From: Alphaproteobacteria bacterium
Lineage (GTDB): Bacteria > Pseudomonadota > Alphaproteobacteria > JACAEB01
Assembly (NCBI GenBank): GCA_024236075.1
Contig: JACKLE010000002.1
Location: forward strand, 1 to 64,000
Direction: 5' to 3'
Length of the DNA: 64,000 nt
The notes beneath the pieces are model-generated. The model saw nothing but the letters and a program-made list of their open reading frames with translations, was not told the origin of the DNA and searched no databases. The translations under genes and the position numbers were made by a program. Positions 8,507-17,730 of the stretch are shown here, in pieces (within the stretch, counting starts at the first letter, position 1; every line of letters begins with the position of its first letter).

Positions 8507-11050
8507 TCAGAACCGGGGCGTCAGGCGCTCGAGATAGTCCTGCTCGGGACGCGGCCGGGTGCGGTCCTCGAGGCGCTGGCGGATCTCCTCGAGGATCTTG
8601 CGCGCGCGCTCCTGGCTCGCGACGTCGGGCACGTCCACGTGGTCCGTGCCGAGGCGCCCGCCGAAGGGCCCCAAGGGCCGGCCGAGCGGGTCCGTGGGGC
8701 GGGCGCCCGGGCGTCCGCCGCCGGCCTGCTGGCTGGCCTCGGCAAGGCTCTTGACGATCGCCTCCGCCGCCTCGCGCAGAGCCTCGACGGCGCGCTGCTG
8801 GGCGCGCAGCGCCCGCCCGCCATTGCCCTCGCGCAGGGCATCCCCGGCGCCCTCCATCGCCTCGCGCGCCTCGCCGAATGCGGGCTTCGACGAGTCGGCG
8901 AGCTTGCCGAGGTCGGCGAGCGGCCCGGAGAGCGCGTCGAGACGCTCGCCGAGCCGGTCCTGATCTCCCGCGAGGCTCTCGTAGGGAGCCCCGTCCTGCC
9001 AGTCGGGCTCGGCCTCCTCGGGCTTGGCGCCGCGCCGATGGAGCTGGCGCAGGAGGTCGTTGATCGTGCGCTGCTGCTCGCGGTCCTTGGCGTCCTCGCC
9101 CATCGCGAAGGTGCGGTCGATGAGGCGCGTCTGGTCCTCGGTGAGGCTGCGCAGCTCCTCATAGGCGCGCGAGAGCGCCTCGGCACGCGGGTCGGACTGG
9201 CCCGAGGAGGGCGGGCGCAGGGTCTCGATGAGGTCGGAGAGGTCGCCGAGACGCGCGCGCGCGGCGTCCGACGAGCCCGTCTCCATCAGCGAGCGGATCT
9301 CGCTCATGAGGTCGCCGAGATCCTCGGGCGTCAGGGCGGGCGCTTCGAGCACGGAGCTTTGCGGGGCCTGCGTGCCGGCCGAGGCCATCGCCTTCATGTA
9401 GCGCTCGAGCGCGGCCGCGACGTCCTCGATGAGGCGGTTCAGCGTCTCGCCGTCGGCGCCCTTGTCGAGCGCATCCTTCAGCGCCTCGATGCGCTCGCGC
9501 AGCGCATTCTGCGCCATTGACAGGTCGCCGTCCTCGAGCCGCAGCGCGAGCTGCCACAGGAGATCCACGACCTCTCCGCGAGCCGTTTCGACCGGCGAGT
9601 AGAGCAGCCTGTAGTGGGCCGCGCGCAGCCCGAGATAGACGACCGCGTCCTTGATCTCCTCCTCCCGGCCGCGCGAGAGCTCGTCGAGGCGATAGGCGCT
9701 CGACGCCGGCGGCTCGCGGCCCGAAGCGAGCGCTCTGCGGATCTCGATGATGGCCTGCGCGAGCGGATCGGTGAACTGGCGCTCGGGCAGGCGTATGCGG
9801 CGAACCGGTGCCGTCGCCTCCTGTCCGAGCTGGTCGCGCACGCGCAGGGCCAGCGAAACCTCGAGCCCGGCCCAGGGATCGGCCGTGAGGTCGATGAAGG
9901 GCGCTTCCGCGAGGCGCTTCTCGCGCCGCGCCGGCGTCGCGAGAGGGATCGTCCGGGCGATGTCGCCCGCCGCCATCGTCTGGTCCTCGTCGCCCTCGCG
10001 CGCATGGCCGATCAGGAGCTCGACCGCCGCGATGCCGAAATCGTCCGCCGCCAGATAGCCGAGCTTGAGCGCGCCGCGCTCGGTCCGGCCGAGATCGCCG
10101 TCCCAGCTTACCGCCGGAATGCGGTCCGGCGTCACCGGGATCGTCCATTCGGCCCGCGTGAGGCGGTCCTCGACGAGGCGCACGGAGAGGTCGCCGTCGA
10201 GCGGGACGCTCGCCTCCAGCGCGCCTCCCTCGTCGCGCTCGAGCGGCAGGCGGCGGGCCTTGGCGCGGTTTCCCTGGCCGCCGTCCTGGCTCTTCAGGAC
10301 GAGCGTCGCCGAGCGCGCATCGGGCAGGCGCACCACGAGCTTCGCGCCGGACGGCACCGGCGGGACGCGATCCGTGTCCGCCGAGAGATAGACCGGCGGA
10401 AGGCCGGTATAGGCCGGCGGCTCGATCCAGGCGAGGCGCACCGGTCCGCCCGCCGCCGCGGCGGCGGCCGCGCGCGGGGTGAAGGCCGCCGCGACACGCT
10501 CCCGCCAGTCCGGGCCGGCGACGAGCACGCCGAGGAACAGGACGAGGACGGCGAGGAAGTGGAGCGACCAGGGATCGGCCTCGCTGAGGACCGCGCGCGG
10601 CGGGCCGAGGCGGAGCGCGCGCGCCGCGTCGCGGGCCCGCGCGAGGTGGGCGCGCCATAGCGCCGCGCCCGCCGCGCCTTCGAGGCGCGCCGGCTTGTCC
10701 TCGAGAGCCTGCAGGGGCTGATTGGCGAGCGCCGAGGTCTCCTCGAGCCGGGCGAGCGCCTCGGCCCGTTTCGGCGGCGCGAGCGCTCGGAGGCCGCGCA
10801 GCGCGAGCAGGAGGCTCGCGATCAGCGTGGCCGCGAGCAGCACCGAATGGGCGAGGTAGCCGACGCTCTCCAGGACACCGGCGAGGGCGAGCGCAAGGAA
10901 GACGCCGAGGACCGCGAAGAGCGGCCAGAAGGCCACGAGGAGCCGCTCGGCGAGCAGGATCGCTCCGCTCGCCGCGACGAAGGCCTCGCGCTTCAGCCGG
11001 CCGAGGAAGCCGGCGAGCGGTGGCCGTTCCGGCCCGGCTCCCGCCGTCAC
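8507..11050 (-). CDS. TIGR02302 (DUF4175) family membrane protein
   Basis: 847 residues from GTG 11050, which follows an AGGTGGAGG ribosome site; longer in-frame starts give arginine/serine-rich sequence unlike the family. Two hydrophobic segments lie in the first 110 residues (EAFVAASGAILLAERLLVAFWPLFAVLG, and a pair near LAHSVLLAATLIASLLLAL), and a third near 190 (SLHFLAVLVLFLGVLVAG). After that comes a large periplasmic-type region ending in a Gln- and Arg-rich helical part (KDREQQRTINDLLRQLHRRG). Length and position beside lysA and argH match the alphaproteobacterial family. Its molecular function is not established; an envelope role is inferred. Confidence 0.85.
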   Translation of the reverse strand: MTAGAGPERPPLAGFLGRLKREAFVAASGAILLAERLLVAFWPLFAVLGVFLALALAGVLESVGYLAHSVLLAATLIASLLLALRGLRALAPPKRAEALARLEETSALANQPLQALEDKPARLEGAAGAALWRAHLARARDAARALRLGPPRAVLSEADPWSLHFLAVLVLFLGVLVAGPDWRERVAAAFTPRAAAAAAAGGPVRLAWIEPPAYTGLPPVYLSADTDRVPPVPSGAKLVVRLPDARSATLVLKSQDGGQGNRAKARRLPLERDEGGALEASVPLDGDLSVRLVEDRLTRAEWTIPVTPDRIPAVSWDGDLGRTERGALKLGYLAADDFGIAAVELLIGHAREGDEDQTMAAGDIARTIPLATPARREKRLAEAPFIDLTADPWAGLEVSLALRVRDQLGQEATAPVRRIRLPERQFTDPLAQAIIEIRRALASGREPPASSAYRLDELSRGREEEIKDAVVYLGLRAAHYRLLYSPVETARGEVVDLLWQLALRLEDGDLSMAQNALRERIEALKDALDKGADGETLNRLIEDVAAALERYMKAMASAGTQAPQSSVLEAPALTPEDLGDLMSEIRSLMETGSSDAARARLGDLSDLIETLRPPSSGQSDPRAEALSRAYEELRSLTEDQTRLIDRTFAMGEDAKDREQQRTINDLLRQLHRRGAKPEEAEPDWQDGAPYESLAGDQDRLGERLDALSGPLADLGKLADSSKPAFGEAREAMEGAGDALREGNGGRALRAQQRAVEALREAAEAIVKSLAEASQQAGGGRPGARPTDPLGRPLGPFGGRLGTDHVDVPDVASQERARKILEEIRQRLEDRTRPRPEQDYLERLTPRF

Positions 11051-11096
11051 GCCGCCTCCACCTTGCGAATGAGCCGCTCGCCTTCGAGGCGACTCG

Positions 11097-12371
11097 TCAC
11101 TGCCAGTCGGCCAGCCTATCGCGCGCGAGGATTTCGTCATAAGTGGGGCGCGCGCGCGCGAGGGCGAAGCGCGCTCCCTTGACGAGAACCTCGGGAACGA
11201 GGGGGCGGGTGTTGTACTCGCTCGCCTGCGCGGCGCCGTAGGCCCCCGCCGTGAGGAAGGCGACAAGATCGCCCGGCGCCAGAGGGGGCAAGGGCCGCCG
11301 CGCGGCGAACCGGTCGCCCGTCTCGCAGACCGGGCCGACGAGGTCGGCCTCGGCGAGGGGCGCCCCCGCGGGGGCCTCGCGGACCGGCAGGAGGGCGTGG
11401 AAGGCGTCGTAGAGCGCCGGGCGGATGAGATCGTTCATGCCCGCATCGAGGACGACGAAGCGCCGCGCGCCCGGATGGGTCGCCTCCTTCACGTAGAGCA
11501 CCTTCGCGACGAGGATGCCCGCATTGCCGACGATGAGGCGGCCGGGCTCGAAGATGAGCTCGAGGCCGAGCCCCGCCGTCACCTCCTCGACCATCGCTCC
11601 GTAATCGGAGGGAAGCGGCGGGATCTCGCCGCCGTCCATGTAGGGCACGCCGAGCCCGCCGCCGAGATCGAGCCGCGCGATGGCGTGGCCCCGCTCGCGC
11701 AGCGCCTTGACGAGGCCGACGATCTTGGAGAAGGCCTCGCGCAACGGGGCAAGGCGCGTGATCTGGCTGCCGATATGGACGTCGACGCCCACGACCTCGA
11801 TCCCGGCGAGCGCGCGCGCGCGCTCGTAGAGGGCGGGCGCGTCGGTCCAGGCGATGCCGAACTTGGTCTCCGCCTTGCCGGTCGAGATCTTCGCATGCGT
11901 CTGCGCGTCGACGTCCGGATTGACCCGGAAGGCGATGGGCGCGCGCACGCCCATCTCGCGCGCCGCCGCGTCGAGCGCCTCGAGCTCGCCCGCCGATTCG
12001 ACATTGAACTGATGAATGCCCGCCGCGAGCGCCGCCGCCATCTCGGGCTTCGTCTTGCCGACCCCGGAGAAGACGATGCGCGCGCCGGGAATGCCGACCG
12101 CGAGCGCGCGCCGCAGCTCGCCCTCCGAGACGACGTCGGCGCCCGCGCCGAGATCGGCGAGCGTCTTCAGAACCGCGAGATTGCCGTTCGCCTTCACCGC
12201 ATAGGCGATGAGCGCCCGGCTCCTCGGAAAGGCCTCCGCGAAGACGCGGTAGTGCCGCTCGAGCGTCGCGCTGGCATAGCAATAGAAGGGCGTGCCGACG
12301 GAAGCGGCGATCTCCTCGATCGCGACGTCCTCGGCATGAAGGCGCCCGTTGCGGTAAGCGAAATGGTGCAT
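11097..12371 (-). CDS. lysA: Diaminopimelate decarboxylase
   Basis: 424 residues from ATG 12371 (MHHFAYRNGRLHAEDVAIEEI), the usual LysA N-terminus. The PLP lysine lies in ALIAYAVKANGN, the glycine-rich phosphate-binding stretch is GGGLGVPY, and the C-terminal domain has GPVCETGDRFA with the catalytic Cys. ETKFGI and HIGSQI are also characteristic. It decarboxylates meso-diaminopimelate to L-lysine, the last step of lysine synthesis, in the cytoplasm. TIGR02302 follows 46 bp downstream on the same strand, as in other alphaproteobacteria. In this genome three small genes separate lysA from argH-lptM. Confidence 0.97.
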   Translation of the reverse strand: MHHFAYRNGRLHAEDVAIEEIAASVGTPFYCYASATLERHYRVFAEAFPRSRALIAYAVKANGNLAVLKTLADLGAGADVVSEGELRRALAVGIPGARIVFSGVGKTKPEMAAALAAGIHQFNVESAGELEALDAAAREMGVRAPIAFRVNPDVDAQTHAKISTGKAETKFGIAWTDAPALYERARALAGIEVVGVDVHIGSQITRLAPLREAFSKIVGLVKALRERGHAIARLDLGGGLGVPYMDGGEIPPLPSDYGAMVEEVTAGLGLELIFEPGRLIVGNAGILVAKVLYVKEATHPGARRFVVLDAGMNDLIRPALYDAFHALLPVREAPAGAPLAEADLVGPVCETGDRFAARRPLPPLAPGDLVAFLTAGAYGAAQASEYNTRPLVPEVLVKGARFALARARPTYDEILARDRLADWQ

Positions 12372-12405
12372 GGGTGGGGGATGTAGCGCGGAATTCGGGC
12401 CGCGG

Positions 12406-12954
12406 CTACAGGCGCGCGACGTCGAGGCCCGGAAGGCCGTCGATGCTTTCGGCGTTCTTGGCGCGCCGCACCTCGGCCCATTTCGCCTCGTCCAGCTGCG
12501 CGCCATAGCGCACGAGCTGGTCGCGCTGGCCCTTGAGCTCGTAGAGCGGCACGCCCCACCCGCAGCTGTCGGCGATGCGCGTCACCACGACGTCGAGGAT
12601 CGCCCGGCATTTGGGAAAGTCGGGAAAACGCGCCCTCAGCGCGGGGAAATCCGCCTCATGGGGCTCGACGGCGCGCGCCGTCCCGTGGAGGCGCAAGATG
12701 CGCGCGGCGCCGGAAAAGGCGCAGAACATGAGGCAGATGCGCCCGTTCTCCTTCACATGCGCGAGGGTCTCGATGCCGCTGCCGCCGAGATCGAGATAAG
12801 CGACGCGCGAGGGCCCCAATATGCGGAAGCTGTCGAGCCCCTTGGGCGAGACGTTCACGTGGCCCTCGTTCGGCGCCGTGGCGACGAAGTACATCGCCTG
12901 CGCGCCGATGAAGGCGGCGAGGCTCTCGTCGATCTCCTCGAAGACTTTGGCCAT
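12406..12954 (-). CDS. Pyridoxamine 5'-phosphate oxidase-family flavin protein
   Basis: 182 residues from ATG 12954 (MAKVFEEIDESLAAFIGAQ). The split-barrel features are present: AMYFVATAPNEGHVNVSPKG, then SRVAYLDLGGSGIETLAHVKENGRI and ILRLHGTARAV, as in the FMN- or F420-binding PPOX superfamily. The C-terminal half (CGWGVPLYEL...QLVRYGAQL) matches the long subgroup of uncharacterised PPOX flavoproteins. It is probably a cytoplasmic oxidoreductase, not the vitamin B6 enzyme itself. It lies in a run of minus-strand genes between lysA and an O-methyltransferase. Confidence 0.85.
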   Translation of the reverse strand: MAKVFEEIDESLAAFIGAQAMYFVATAPNEGHVNVSPKGLDSFRILGPSRVAYLDLGGSGIETLAHVKENGRICLMFCAFSGAARILRLHGTARAVEPHEADFPALRARFPDFPKCRAILDVVVTRIADSCGWGVPLYELKGQRDQLVRYGAQLDEAKWAEVRRAKNAESIDGLPGLDVARL

Positions 12955-13028
12955 GGGGATCTCCCTTGCGAGGTCGCGTGGAGCGGGGAGGCTGCCAGCC
13001 GGCGGTCCCGCAGGCAAATCCGGGCGCG

Positions 13029-13706
13029 CTATTTCTTCAGGCAGATGAGGAGGCCGTCGCCGATGGCGGCGAGGGCGGCATGGACGCGCCCGTCGCCCTT
13101 CGCCTTGGCCGCGATCGCGCGCAGCGCCTCGGTGTCGGCGTCGTCCTTGGCCGAATCGGCGACCGAGCCGGACCAGAGGACGTTGTCGAAGAGCATGAGG
13201 CCGCCGGGGCGCAGAAGCTCCAGGCAGCGCTCGTAGTAAAGATCGTAGGCGGACTTGTCGGCGTCTACGAAGGCGAAGTCGACGCGGCCCCGGTGTCCCT
13301 GCGCCAGCAGCGCCTCGAGGCTCGCCCCGGCGGGGCCGGCCTTCGCCTCGATGACGCCGTCGACCTCGGCCGCCTTCCAATAGCCTTCCGCGCGCGCGAG
13401 ATATTGCAGGCTGATGTCGCAGGCGAAGAGCCGCGCGCCGCTCCCGTGCATCTCCTTCATGGCGAGCGCGATCGCGAGCGAGGAATACCCCGTGAAGACG
13501 CCGATCTCCACGGCCGACTTCGCCCGCACGAGGCGGGCGAGCACGCCCATCACGGCGCCCTGCTCGGGGCTGATCTGCATCTGCGCGCGCGCGCCCATCT
13601 CGCCTTGCGTCTCCTCGCGGCAGCGCGCCAGCACGGGATGCTCGGGCGGATTGGCGTCCTGCACATAGGAGATGATGGCCTGCGACAGGCCGATCGAGGT
13701 GCCCAT
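13029..13706 (-). CDS. Class I SAM-dependent O-methyltransferase (COG4122 type)
   Basis: 225 residues. The SAM-binding motif I is AVEIGVFTGYSSLAIALAM, motif II is RLFACDISLQYL, and the metal-binding segment is VDFAFVDADKSAYDLYYERCLELLRPGGLMLFDNVLWSG, which I quote here only in part as the key D-x-D-K and DN..W residues. This is the divalent-metal catechol/caffeoyl-CoA O-methyltransferase fold. ISPEQGAVMGVLARL precedes it as usual. The natural acceptor is unknown, probably a catechol-like small molecule. The DUF1801 gene ends 15 bp upstream, so they are likely co-transcribed. Confidence 0.9.
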   Translation of the reverse strand: MGTSIGLSQAIISYVQDANPPEHPVLARCREETQGEMGARAQMQISPEQGAVMGVLARLVRAKSAVEIGVFTGYSSLAIALAMKEMHGSGARLFACDISLQYLARAEGYWKAAEVDGVIEAKAGPAGASLEALLAQGHRGRVDFAFVDADKSAYDLYYERCLELLRPGGLMLFDNVLWSGSVADSAKDDADTEALRAIAAKAKGDGRVHAALAAIGDGLLICLKK

Positions 13707-13721
13707 GGCTCAGTGCTCCGA

Positions 13722-14144
13722 TTACGGATATTTCCTGCGCATCCAGTCGACCGAGCGGCGCACCAGCTCTTCTAGCACGCCCATGTCGATCCGGTCGAAA
13801 TTCTTCACGTAGAGGCAGGACTTGCCGGTCGTGAATTTCCCGAGCCGCGCCATCAGGTTCGCGTGCTCGGTGAAGCCGGGCATGATGTAGAGCACCGTGG
13901 CCGCCTTGCGCGGCGAGAAGCCGACGAGAAACATCGTGCCCCGATGGCCGCTCTCGTATTTGTAGCTGTACTGCCCGAAGCCGACCATGGTCGGCCCCCA
14001 CATCACGGCGGGCTCGCCCGTGACGCGGCCCATCAGCGCGCATGCCGCTTCGCCGTCGCGCCGACGCACATCCCCCGGCACGGCCTTCAGGAACGCGGCG
14101 ACGTCGCCCTCATGCGGCAGCGTCTTCGGCGCGCGGGACGCCAT
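13722..14144 (-). CDS. DUF1801 domain protein
   Basis: 140 residues with the DUF1801 pattern: FLKAVPGDVRRRDGEAACALM, then GEPAVMWGPTMVGFGQYSYKYESG and the Lys/Cys-rich strand TTGKSCLYVKNFDRIDMGVLEELV. DUF1801 proteins have a YdhG/iron-chaperone-like fold, but no established biochemical role for this subgroup. The ATG shares its first base with the last base of the lptM stop codon (TGATG around 14144), so translation is coupled to lptM and argH. Cytoplasmic; no signal sequence. Confidence 0.82.
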   Translation of the reverse strand: MASRAPKTLPHEGDVAAFLKAVPGDVRRRDGEAACALMGRVTGEPAVMWGPTMVGFGQYSYKYESGHRGTMFLVGFSPRKAATVLYIMPGFTEHANLMARLGKFTTGKSCLYVKNFDRIDMGVLEELVRRSVDWMRRKYP

Positions 14145-14266
14145 CAGGGCGCGGCCTTGCCGTCTTCCTTCTTGGTGTCGACGGGCGCGTCGAGCGGGCC
14201 CTTCTTACCGCAGGCGGCGAGGGGAAGGGCCAGGGCGAGGGCCAGAACGGCGAGGAGGCGGATCAT
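14144..14266 (-). CDS. lptM: Small lipoprotein LptM-like
   Basis: Only 40 residues: a lipoprotein signal MIRLLAVLALALALPLAAC, with the lipid-bearing Cys19 followed by GKKGPLDAP. The C-G-x-K-G-P-L pattern is the signature of LptM (formerly YifL), which in E. coli helps the LptDE lipopolysaccharide translocon mature in the outer membrane. It overlaps the end of argH by 4 bp, an association common in proteobacteria (argH or lysA next to this lipoprotein). Easily missed because of its size. The assignment to LptM function is by motif and position. Confidence 0.85.
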   Translation of the reverse strand: MIRLLAVLALALALPLAACGKKGPLDAPVDTKKEDGKAAP

Positions 14267-15702
14267 CGGCCTTTCTCCTTTGCGAGGCGGGTTCGCCAGG
14301 ACTTCGCCGCGCGGGCGACGTTCTTCGGCGCCGTGCCGCCGAAGCTCGTCCGGCTGCGGACGGAAGCTTCTGGTCCGAGGACCCGAAAGACCTCCTTCGC
14401 GATCCGCGGCTCGACGGCCTGCATGACCTCGAGCGGCAGGTCCTCGAGCGCGAGCGCGCGCTTCTCGGCCTCCGCGACGATGCGGCCCGTCACATGGTGC
14501 GCCTCGCGGAAGGGCATGTCGAGCGCGCGCACAAGGAAGTCCGCGAGGTCCGTCGCGGTGGCATAGCCCGCCCCCGCCGCCGCCCGCATGCGCGCCTCGT
14601 CGACCTTGAGGTCGGCGATCATGCCCGCCATGGCGGCGAGCGAGAGGGCCGCCGCGTCGACCGCCTCGAAGACGAGGGCCTTGTCCTCCTGCATGTCCTT
14701 CGAATAGGCGAGCGGCAGGCCCTTCATCACGGTGAGGAGCGCCTGGAAGGCGCCCGCGACGCGGCCCGTCTTGGCGCGCACGAGCTCGGCCGCGTCCGGA
14801 TTGCGCTTCTGCGGCATGATCGAGGAGCCGGTCGAGAAGGCGTCCGAGAGGCGCACGAAGGCGAAGGGCGCGGAGGACCACACCACGAGCTCTTCGGCGA
14901 GCCGCGAGAGATGGCTCTGGAGGATGGCGAGCGCCGCGAGCGCCTCGAGCGCGAAATCGCGTGCCGAGACCGCGTCGAGCGAGTTCGCCATGGGCCGGGC
15001 GAAGCCGAGCGCCTTGGCCGTCGCCGTCCGGTCGATGGGGAAGGAGGTTCCCGCGAGCGCCGCCGCGCCGAGCGGGCTCTCGTTGAGGCGCGCGCGCGCA
15101 TCGGCGAGCCGGCCCCGGTCGCGGGACAGCATCTCGACATAGGCGAGGCAGTGATGGCCGAAGGTCACGGGCTGCGCGGTCTGGAGATGCGTGAAGCCGG
15201 GCATGACCGTCGCGGCATGGGCCTCGGCCTTTTCGGCGAGCGCGGCCATGAGCGCGGCGAGGGCGCCGTCGAGCGCGTCGAGCGCGGCGCGCAGCCACAG
15301 GCGGAAATCGGTCGCGACCTGGTCGTTGCGCGAGCGCGCGGTGTGCAGGCGCCGGGCGGGCGCGCCGATCTTGGCCTCGAGCCGCGCCTCGACGTTCATG
15401 TGGATATCCTCGAGCGCCGCGGAGAAGGGGAAGGTGCCCGCCTCCAGCTCGCGCGCGACCGCGTCGAGCCCGCGCGCGATCGCCGTCGCGTCGGCACGGG
15501 AAAGGATGCCCGCGTCGGCCAGCATCGCGGCGTGCGCCCGCGAGCCGGCGATGTCCTCGCGCCAGAGCCGCTTGTCTACGTCGATCGAGACGTTTATCTC
15601 GCTCATGGCGGCCGAGGGGCCGCCGGCGAACCTGCCGCCCCACATGGCGTTGGTCTTCGTTTCGAGCGGCGCCGAGCCTTTGCGCTTGTGTCGTCTGGCC
15701 AT
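14263..15702 (-). CDS. argH: Argininosuccinate lyase
   Basis: 479 residues from ATG 15702; an inner ATG at 15645 (MWGGRFAGGPS) is also possible and would match shorter homologues. The fumarase-superfamily signature GSSIMPQKRNPD is present near residue 290, along with TARSRNDQVATDFRLW and MPGFTHLQTAQPVTFGHH. It splits argininosuccinate to arginine and fumarate, the last step of arginine synthesis. lptM follows with a 4-bp overlap. The upstream neighbour, a TlpA-like thioredoxin, is divergent with only 44 bp between start codons, so the promoters must overlap. Confidence 0.97.
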   Translation of the reverse strand: MARRHKRKGSAPLETKTNAMWGGRFAGGPSAAMSEINVSIDVDKRLWREDIAGSRAHAAMLADAGILSRADATAIARGLDAVARELEAGTFPFSAALEDIHMNVEARLEAKIGAPARRLHTARSRNDQVATDFRLWLRAALDALDGALAALMAALAEKAEAHAATVMPGFTHLQTAQPVTFGHHCLAYVEMLSRDRGRLADARARLNESPLGAAALAGTSFPIDRTATAKALGFARPMANSLDAVSARDFALEALAALAILQSHLSRLAEELVVWSSAPFAFVRLSDAFSTGSSIMPQKRNPDAAELVRAKTGRVAGAFQALLTVMKGLPLAYSKDMQEDKALVFEAVDAAALSLAAMAGMIADLKVDEARMRAAAGAGYATATDLADFLVRALDMPFREAHHVTGRIVAEAEKRALALEDLPLEVMQAVEPRIAKEVFRVLGPEASVRSRTSFGGTAPKNVARAAKSWRTRLAKEKGR

Positions 15703-15746
15703 GGGGCTTCGCGGCAAGAGATGAGAAACGGGCGGACGATACGCAT

Positions 15747-16337
15747 ATGGGCTTGCGAAATCCACTGAGGCTCTTCGGCCTTTTCGTCCTGCTCGTGGGC
15801 GTGGGCGCCATCCTCTACGTCCTGACGAGCGCGCTCACCGTCAAGGAGGTGGCGCGGGGCCGCGATGCGAGCGAAAGCGTCCTCGTCAAATTCGTTCACG
15901 CCGAAGGGCGGCCCGAGCTGCCCGCCTTGAGCTTCCTCGACGGGAACGACAGCTCTCTCTCGCTGGCGGACTTTCGCGGACGCGCGGTGCTTCTGAACCT
16001 CTGGGCCACGTGGTGCAGCCCCTGCATCGAGGAGCTTCCCGCGCTCGATCGGCTCGCCGCGAGCCTCGCGGGCGAGCCGTTCTCGGTCGTTGCGGTGAGT
16101 CTCGATGCCAACGGCCTCGCGGACGTGAAGCCATTCCTCGAAAAGCTCAGGCTACGGAATATTTCGCCCTACGTGAGCCCGGACGGGTCCGTCGGCAACG
16201 CTCTGCATCTTCCCGGCATCCCGGTCTCGATCCTTCTCGACCGCGAGGGTCGCGAGGTGGGCCGTGTGGTCGGCAAGGCCGAGTGGGATTCCGACGAGGC
16301 GAGGGGGCTTGTCCGCGACGCGCTCGGCGGAGGCTGA
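15747..16337 (+). CDS. TlpA/ResA-like membrane-anchored thioredoxin
   Basis: 196 residues. One membrane helix at residues 10-30 (FGLFVLLVGVGAILYVL) anchors a periplasmic thioredoxin fold. The redox motif is WATWCSPC with Cys90 and Cys93. The cis-Pro lies in GIPVSILLDREG. Such proteins reduce cysteines of apocytochrome c or copper-binding proteins for cytochrome oxidase assembly. The divergent arrangement with argH is well known in Rhizobiales and supports the TlpA family. It differs from classical TlpA in having a short linker; the client protein is not known. Confidence 0.9.
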   Translation: MGLRNPLRLFGLFVLLVGVGAILYVLTSALTVKEVARGRDASESVLVKFVHAEGRPELPALSFLDGNDSSLSLADFRGRAVLLNLWATWCSPCIEELPALDRLAASLAGEPFSVVAVSLDANGLADVKPFLEKLRLRNISPYVSPDGSVGNALHLPGIPVSILLDREGREVGRVVGKAEWDSDEARGLVRDALGGG

Positions 16338-16343
16338 GGCGCC

Positions 16344-17543
16344 TCAATCGAGCGCCACGGCCATGAACTTCAAATAATCCGTCTCGGGAAGATGGGCGTG
16401 CACGGGGTGGTCGGGCGCGGCGCCCGAGAAGCGCAGGATGCGTCCCTCGCGCCCCGCCGCGAGAAGGCCCGCCGCGATCTCGGCCGCAAAGGCCTCGCGC
16501 GACACGAGATGGCTGCACGAGGCCGCGCACAGGATGCCGCCCGGTGCGACGAGACGGGCGGCGAGGCGCGCGAGCTTTCTGTAGGCGCGCGTTCCCGCGC
16601 CCAGATCCTTGCGGGACTTCACGAAGGCCGGCGGGTCGACCACGACGATGTCGAAGCTGCGCTTCTCGCCGGCCATCGCCTCCAGCGCCGCAAAGGCCTC
16701 GCCGCGCTCGCCCGTCACGTCGAGGCCGTTCCGGCGCGCGGCGTCGGCGAGCAGGGCGAGCGCGCCCTCCGAGCGGTCGAGCGCGACGACGCGCGAGGCG
16801 CCGGCGGCCGCGCAGAGCAGCGCGAAGCCGCCCGTGTAGGAATAGGCGTCGAGCACGCGCGCGCCTCTGGCGAGGCGCGCCGCGAAGGCGCGGTTCTCGC
16901 GCTGATCGTAGAACCAGCCCGTCTTCTGGCCGCCTGCGGGATCGGCGAGATAGGCGAGGCCGTTCTCGCGCACCTCCATCGGCCCGTCGAAAGCGCCCTT
17001 GGCCATCCGCGTCTCGAGTGCGAGGCCCTCGAGCGCCCGCACCGGCGCATCGTTCTTGAGGAGAATTCGTTCCGGCCCCAGCGCGCTCTCGAAGGCGGCG
17101 AGAAGCTCCCTCTCGAGGCGCTCCATGCCGGCGCAATTCACCTCTAGAACCAGCGTGTCGCCTAAGCGGTCGGCGACGAGGCCGGGCAGGCCGTCCGCCT
17201 CGGCGTGCACGAGACGGTAGTAGGGCTCGTCGAAGAGACGCGCGCGCAGGCCGAGCGCCCGGTCGATCCGCTCCCGGAGGAAGCCCTCGTCCACCGGACG
17301 TTTCAGCGAGCGCGTGAGGAGGCGCGCGGCAATGAGCGTGCGCGGATTGAAGAGCGCGAGCCCCACCGCCTCGCCATCGTCCTGCAGAAGGCGCACGAGG
17401 CTCCCTGGCGCGAGGGCCTTCGCCGCCTCGTCCATGGCGATCTCATTGGAGAACGCCCAGGGATGCCCCTGGCCGAGGCGGCGCTGCGCGCCCGGCTTGA
17501 GGCGGATGGCGGGGAGGGACTTAACGGATTCGCTCGGGCTCAT
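16344..17543 (-). CDS. Class I rRNA large-subunit methyltransferase (RlmI/YccW-like)
   Basis: 399 residues from ATG 17543 (MSPSESVKSLPAIRLKPGAQRR). A PUA domain covers residues about 12-80 (GHPWAFSNEI...GSLVRLLQDDGEAVG). The Rossmann methyltransferase has VLDAYSYTGGFALLCAAAGASRVVALD, and catalytic motif VVVDPPAFVKSR. The KTGWFYDQRENR segment is characteristic of RlmI, which makes m5C1962 in 23S rRNA of E. coli. The catalytic Cys of the motif near LCAASCSHLV is present. The gene stands alone, converging with the thioredoxin gene. Confidence 0.92.
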   Translation of the reverse strand: MSPSESVKSLPAIRLKPGAQRRLGQGHPWAFSNEIAMDEAAKALAPGSLVRLLQDDGEAVGLALFNPRTLIAARLLTRSLKRPVDEGFLRERIDRALGLRARLFDEPYYRLVHAEADGLPGLVADRLGDTLVLEVNCAGMERLERELLAAFESALGPERILLKNDAPVRALEGLALETRMAKGAFDGPMEVRENGLAYLADPAGGQKTGWFYDQRENRAFAARLARGARVLDAYSYTGGFALLCAAAGASRVVALDRSEGALALLADAARRNGLDVTGERGEAFAALEAMAGEKRSFDIVVVDPPAFVKSRKDLGAGTRAYRKLARLAARLVAPGGILCAASCSHLVSREAFAAEIAAGLLAAGREGRILRFSGAAPDHPVHAHLPETDYLKFMAVALD

Positions 17544-17645
17544 GGGGCTAGGGATAGCACCGGCCCTGCGGAAATGCGCGCTCGCCGCCGCGCAACGGTC
17601 AATTCGGAGCGCGAACGTGGCCACAATGCGCGCTCGCGCCAGGAG

Positions 17646-17712
17646 CGTGGGTCCCGCGCCAACATCGCACCCAAGCAGCGGCCGTCGTTCCGCGGCTCGA
17701 TCGCGGAACCCA
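17646..17712. repeat. Degenerate palindromic repeat (GTCCCGCGG family)
   Basis: In the 187-bp gap between the methyltransferase start and the DUF934 gene lies GTGGGTCCCGCGCC at about 17647-17660 and, 30 bp on, an imperfect palindrome TTCCGCGGCTCGATCGCGGAA (positions 17689-17709) followed by CCCA. It is a decayed relative of the repeat at 43224 and 53331, which have CCCGCGGCTCGACCGCGGG. No gene is visible here. Longer open frames across it are shadows. Confidence 0.55.
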
Positions 17713-17730
17713 TACCCGAGAGGCGCTACA

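Noticed and set aside
8429..9520. Long plus-strand open frame opposite TIGR02302
   Set aside because: It is an antisense shadow of a well-supported gene; the high GC content leaves long open frames on the other strand.
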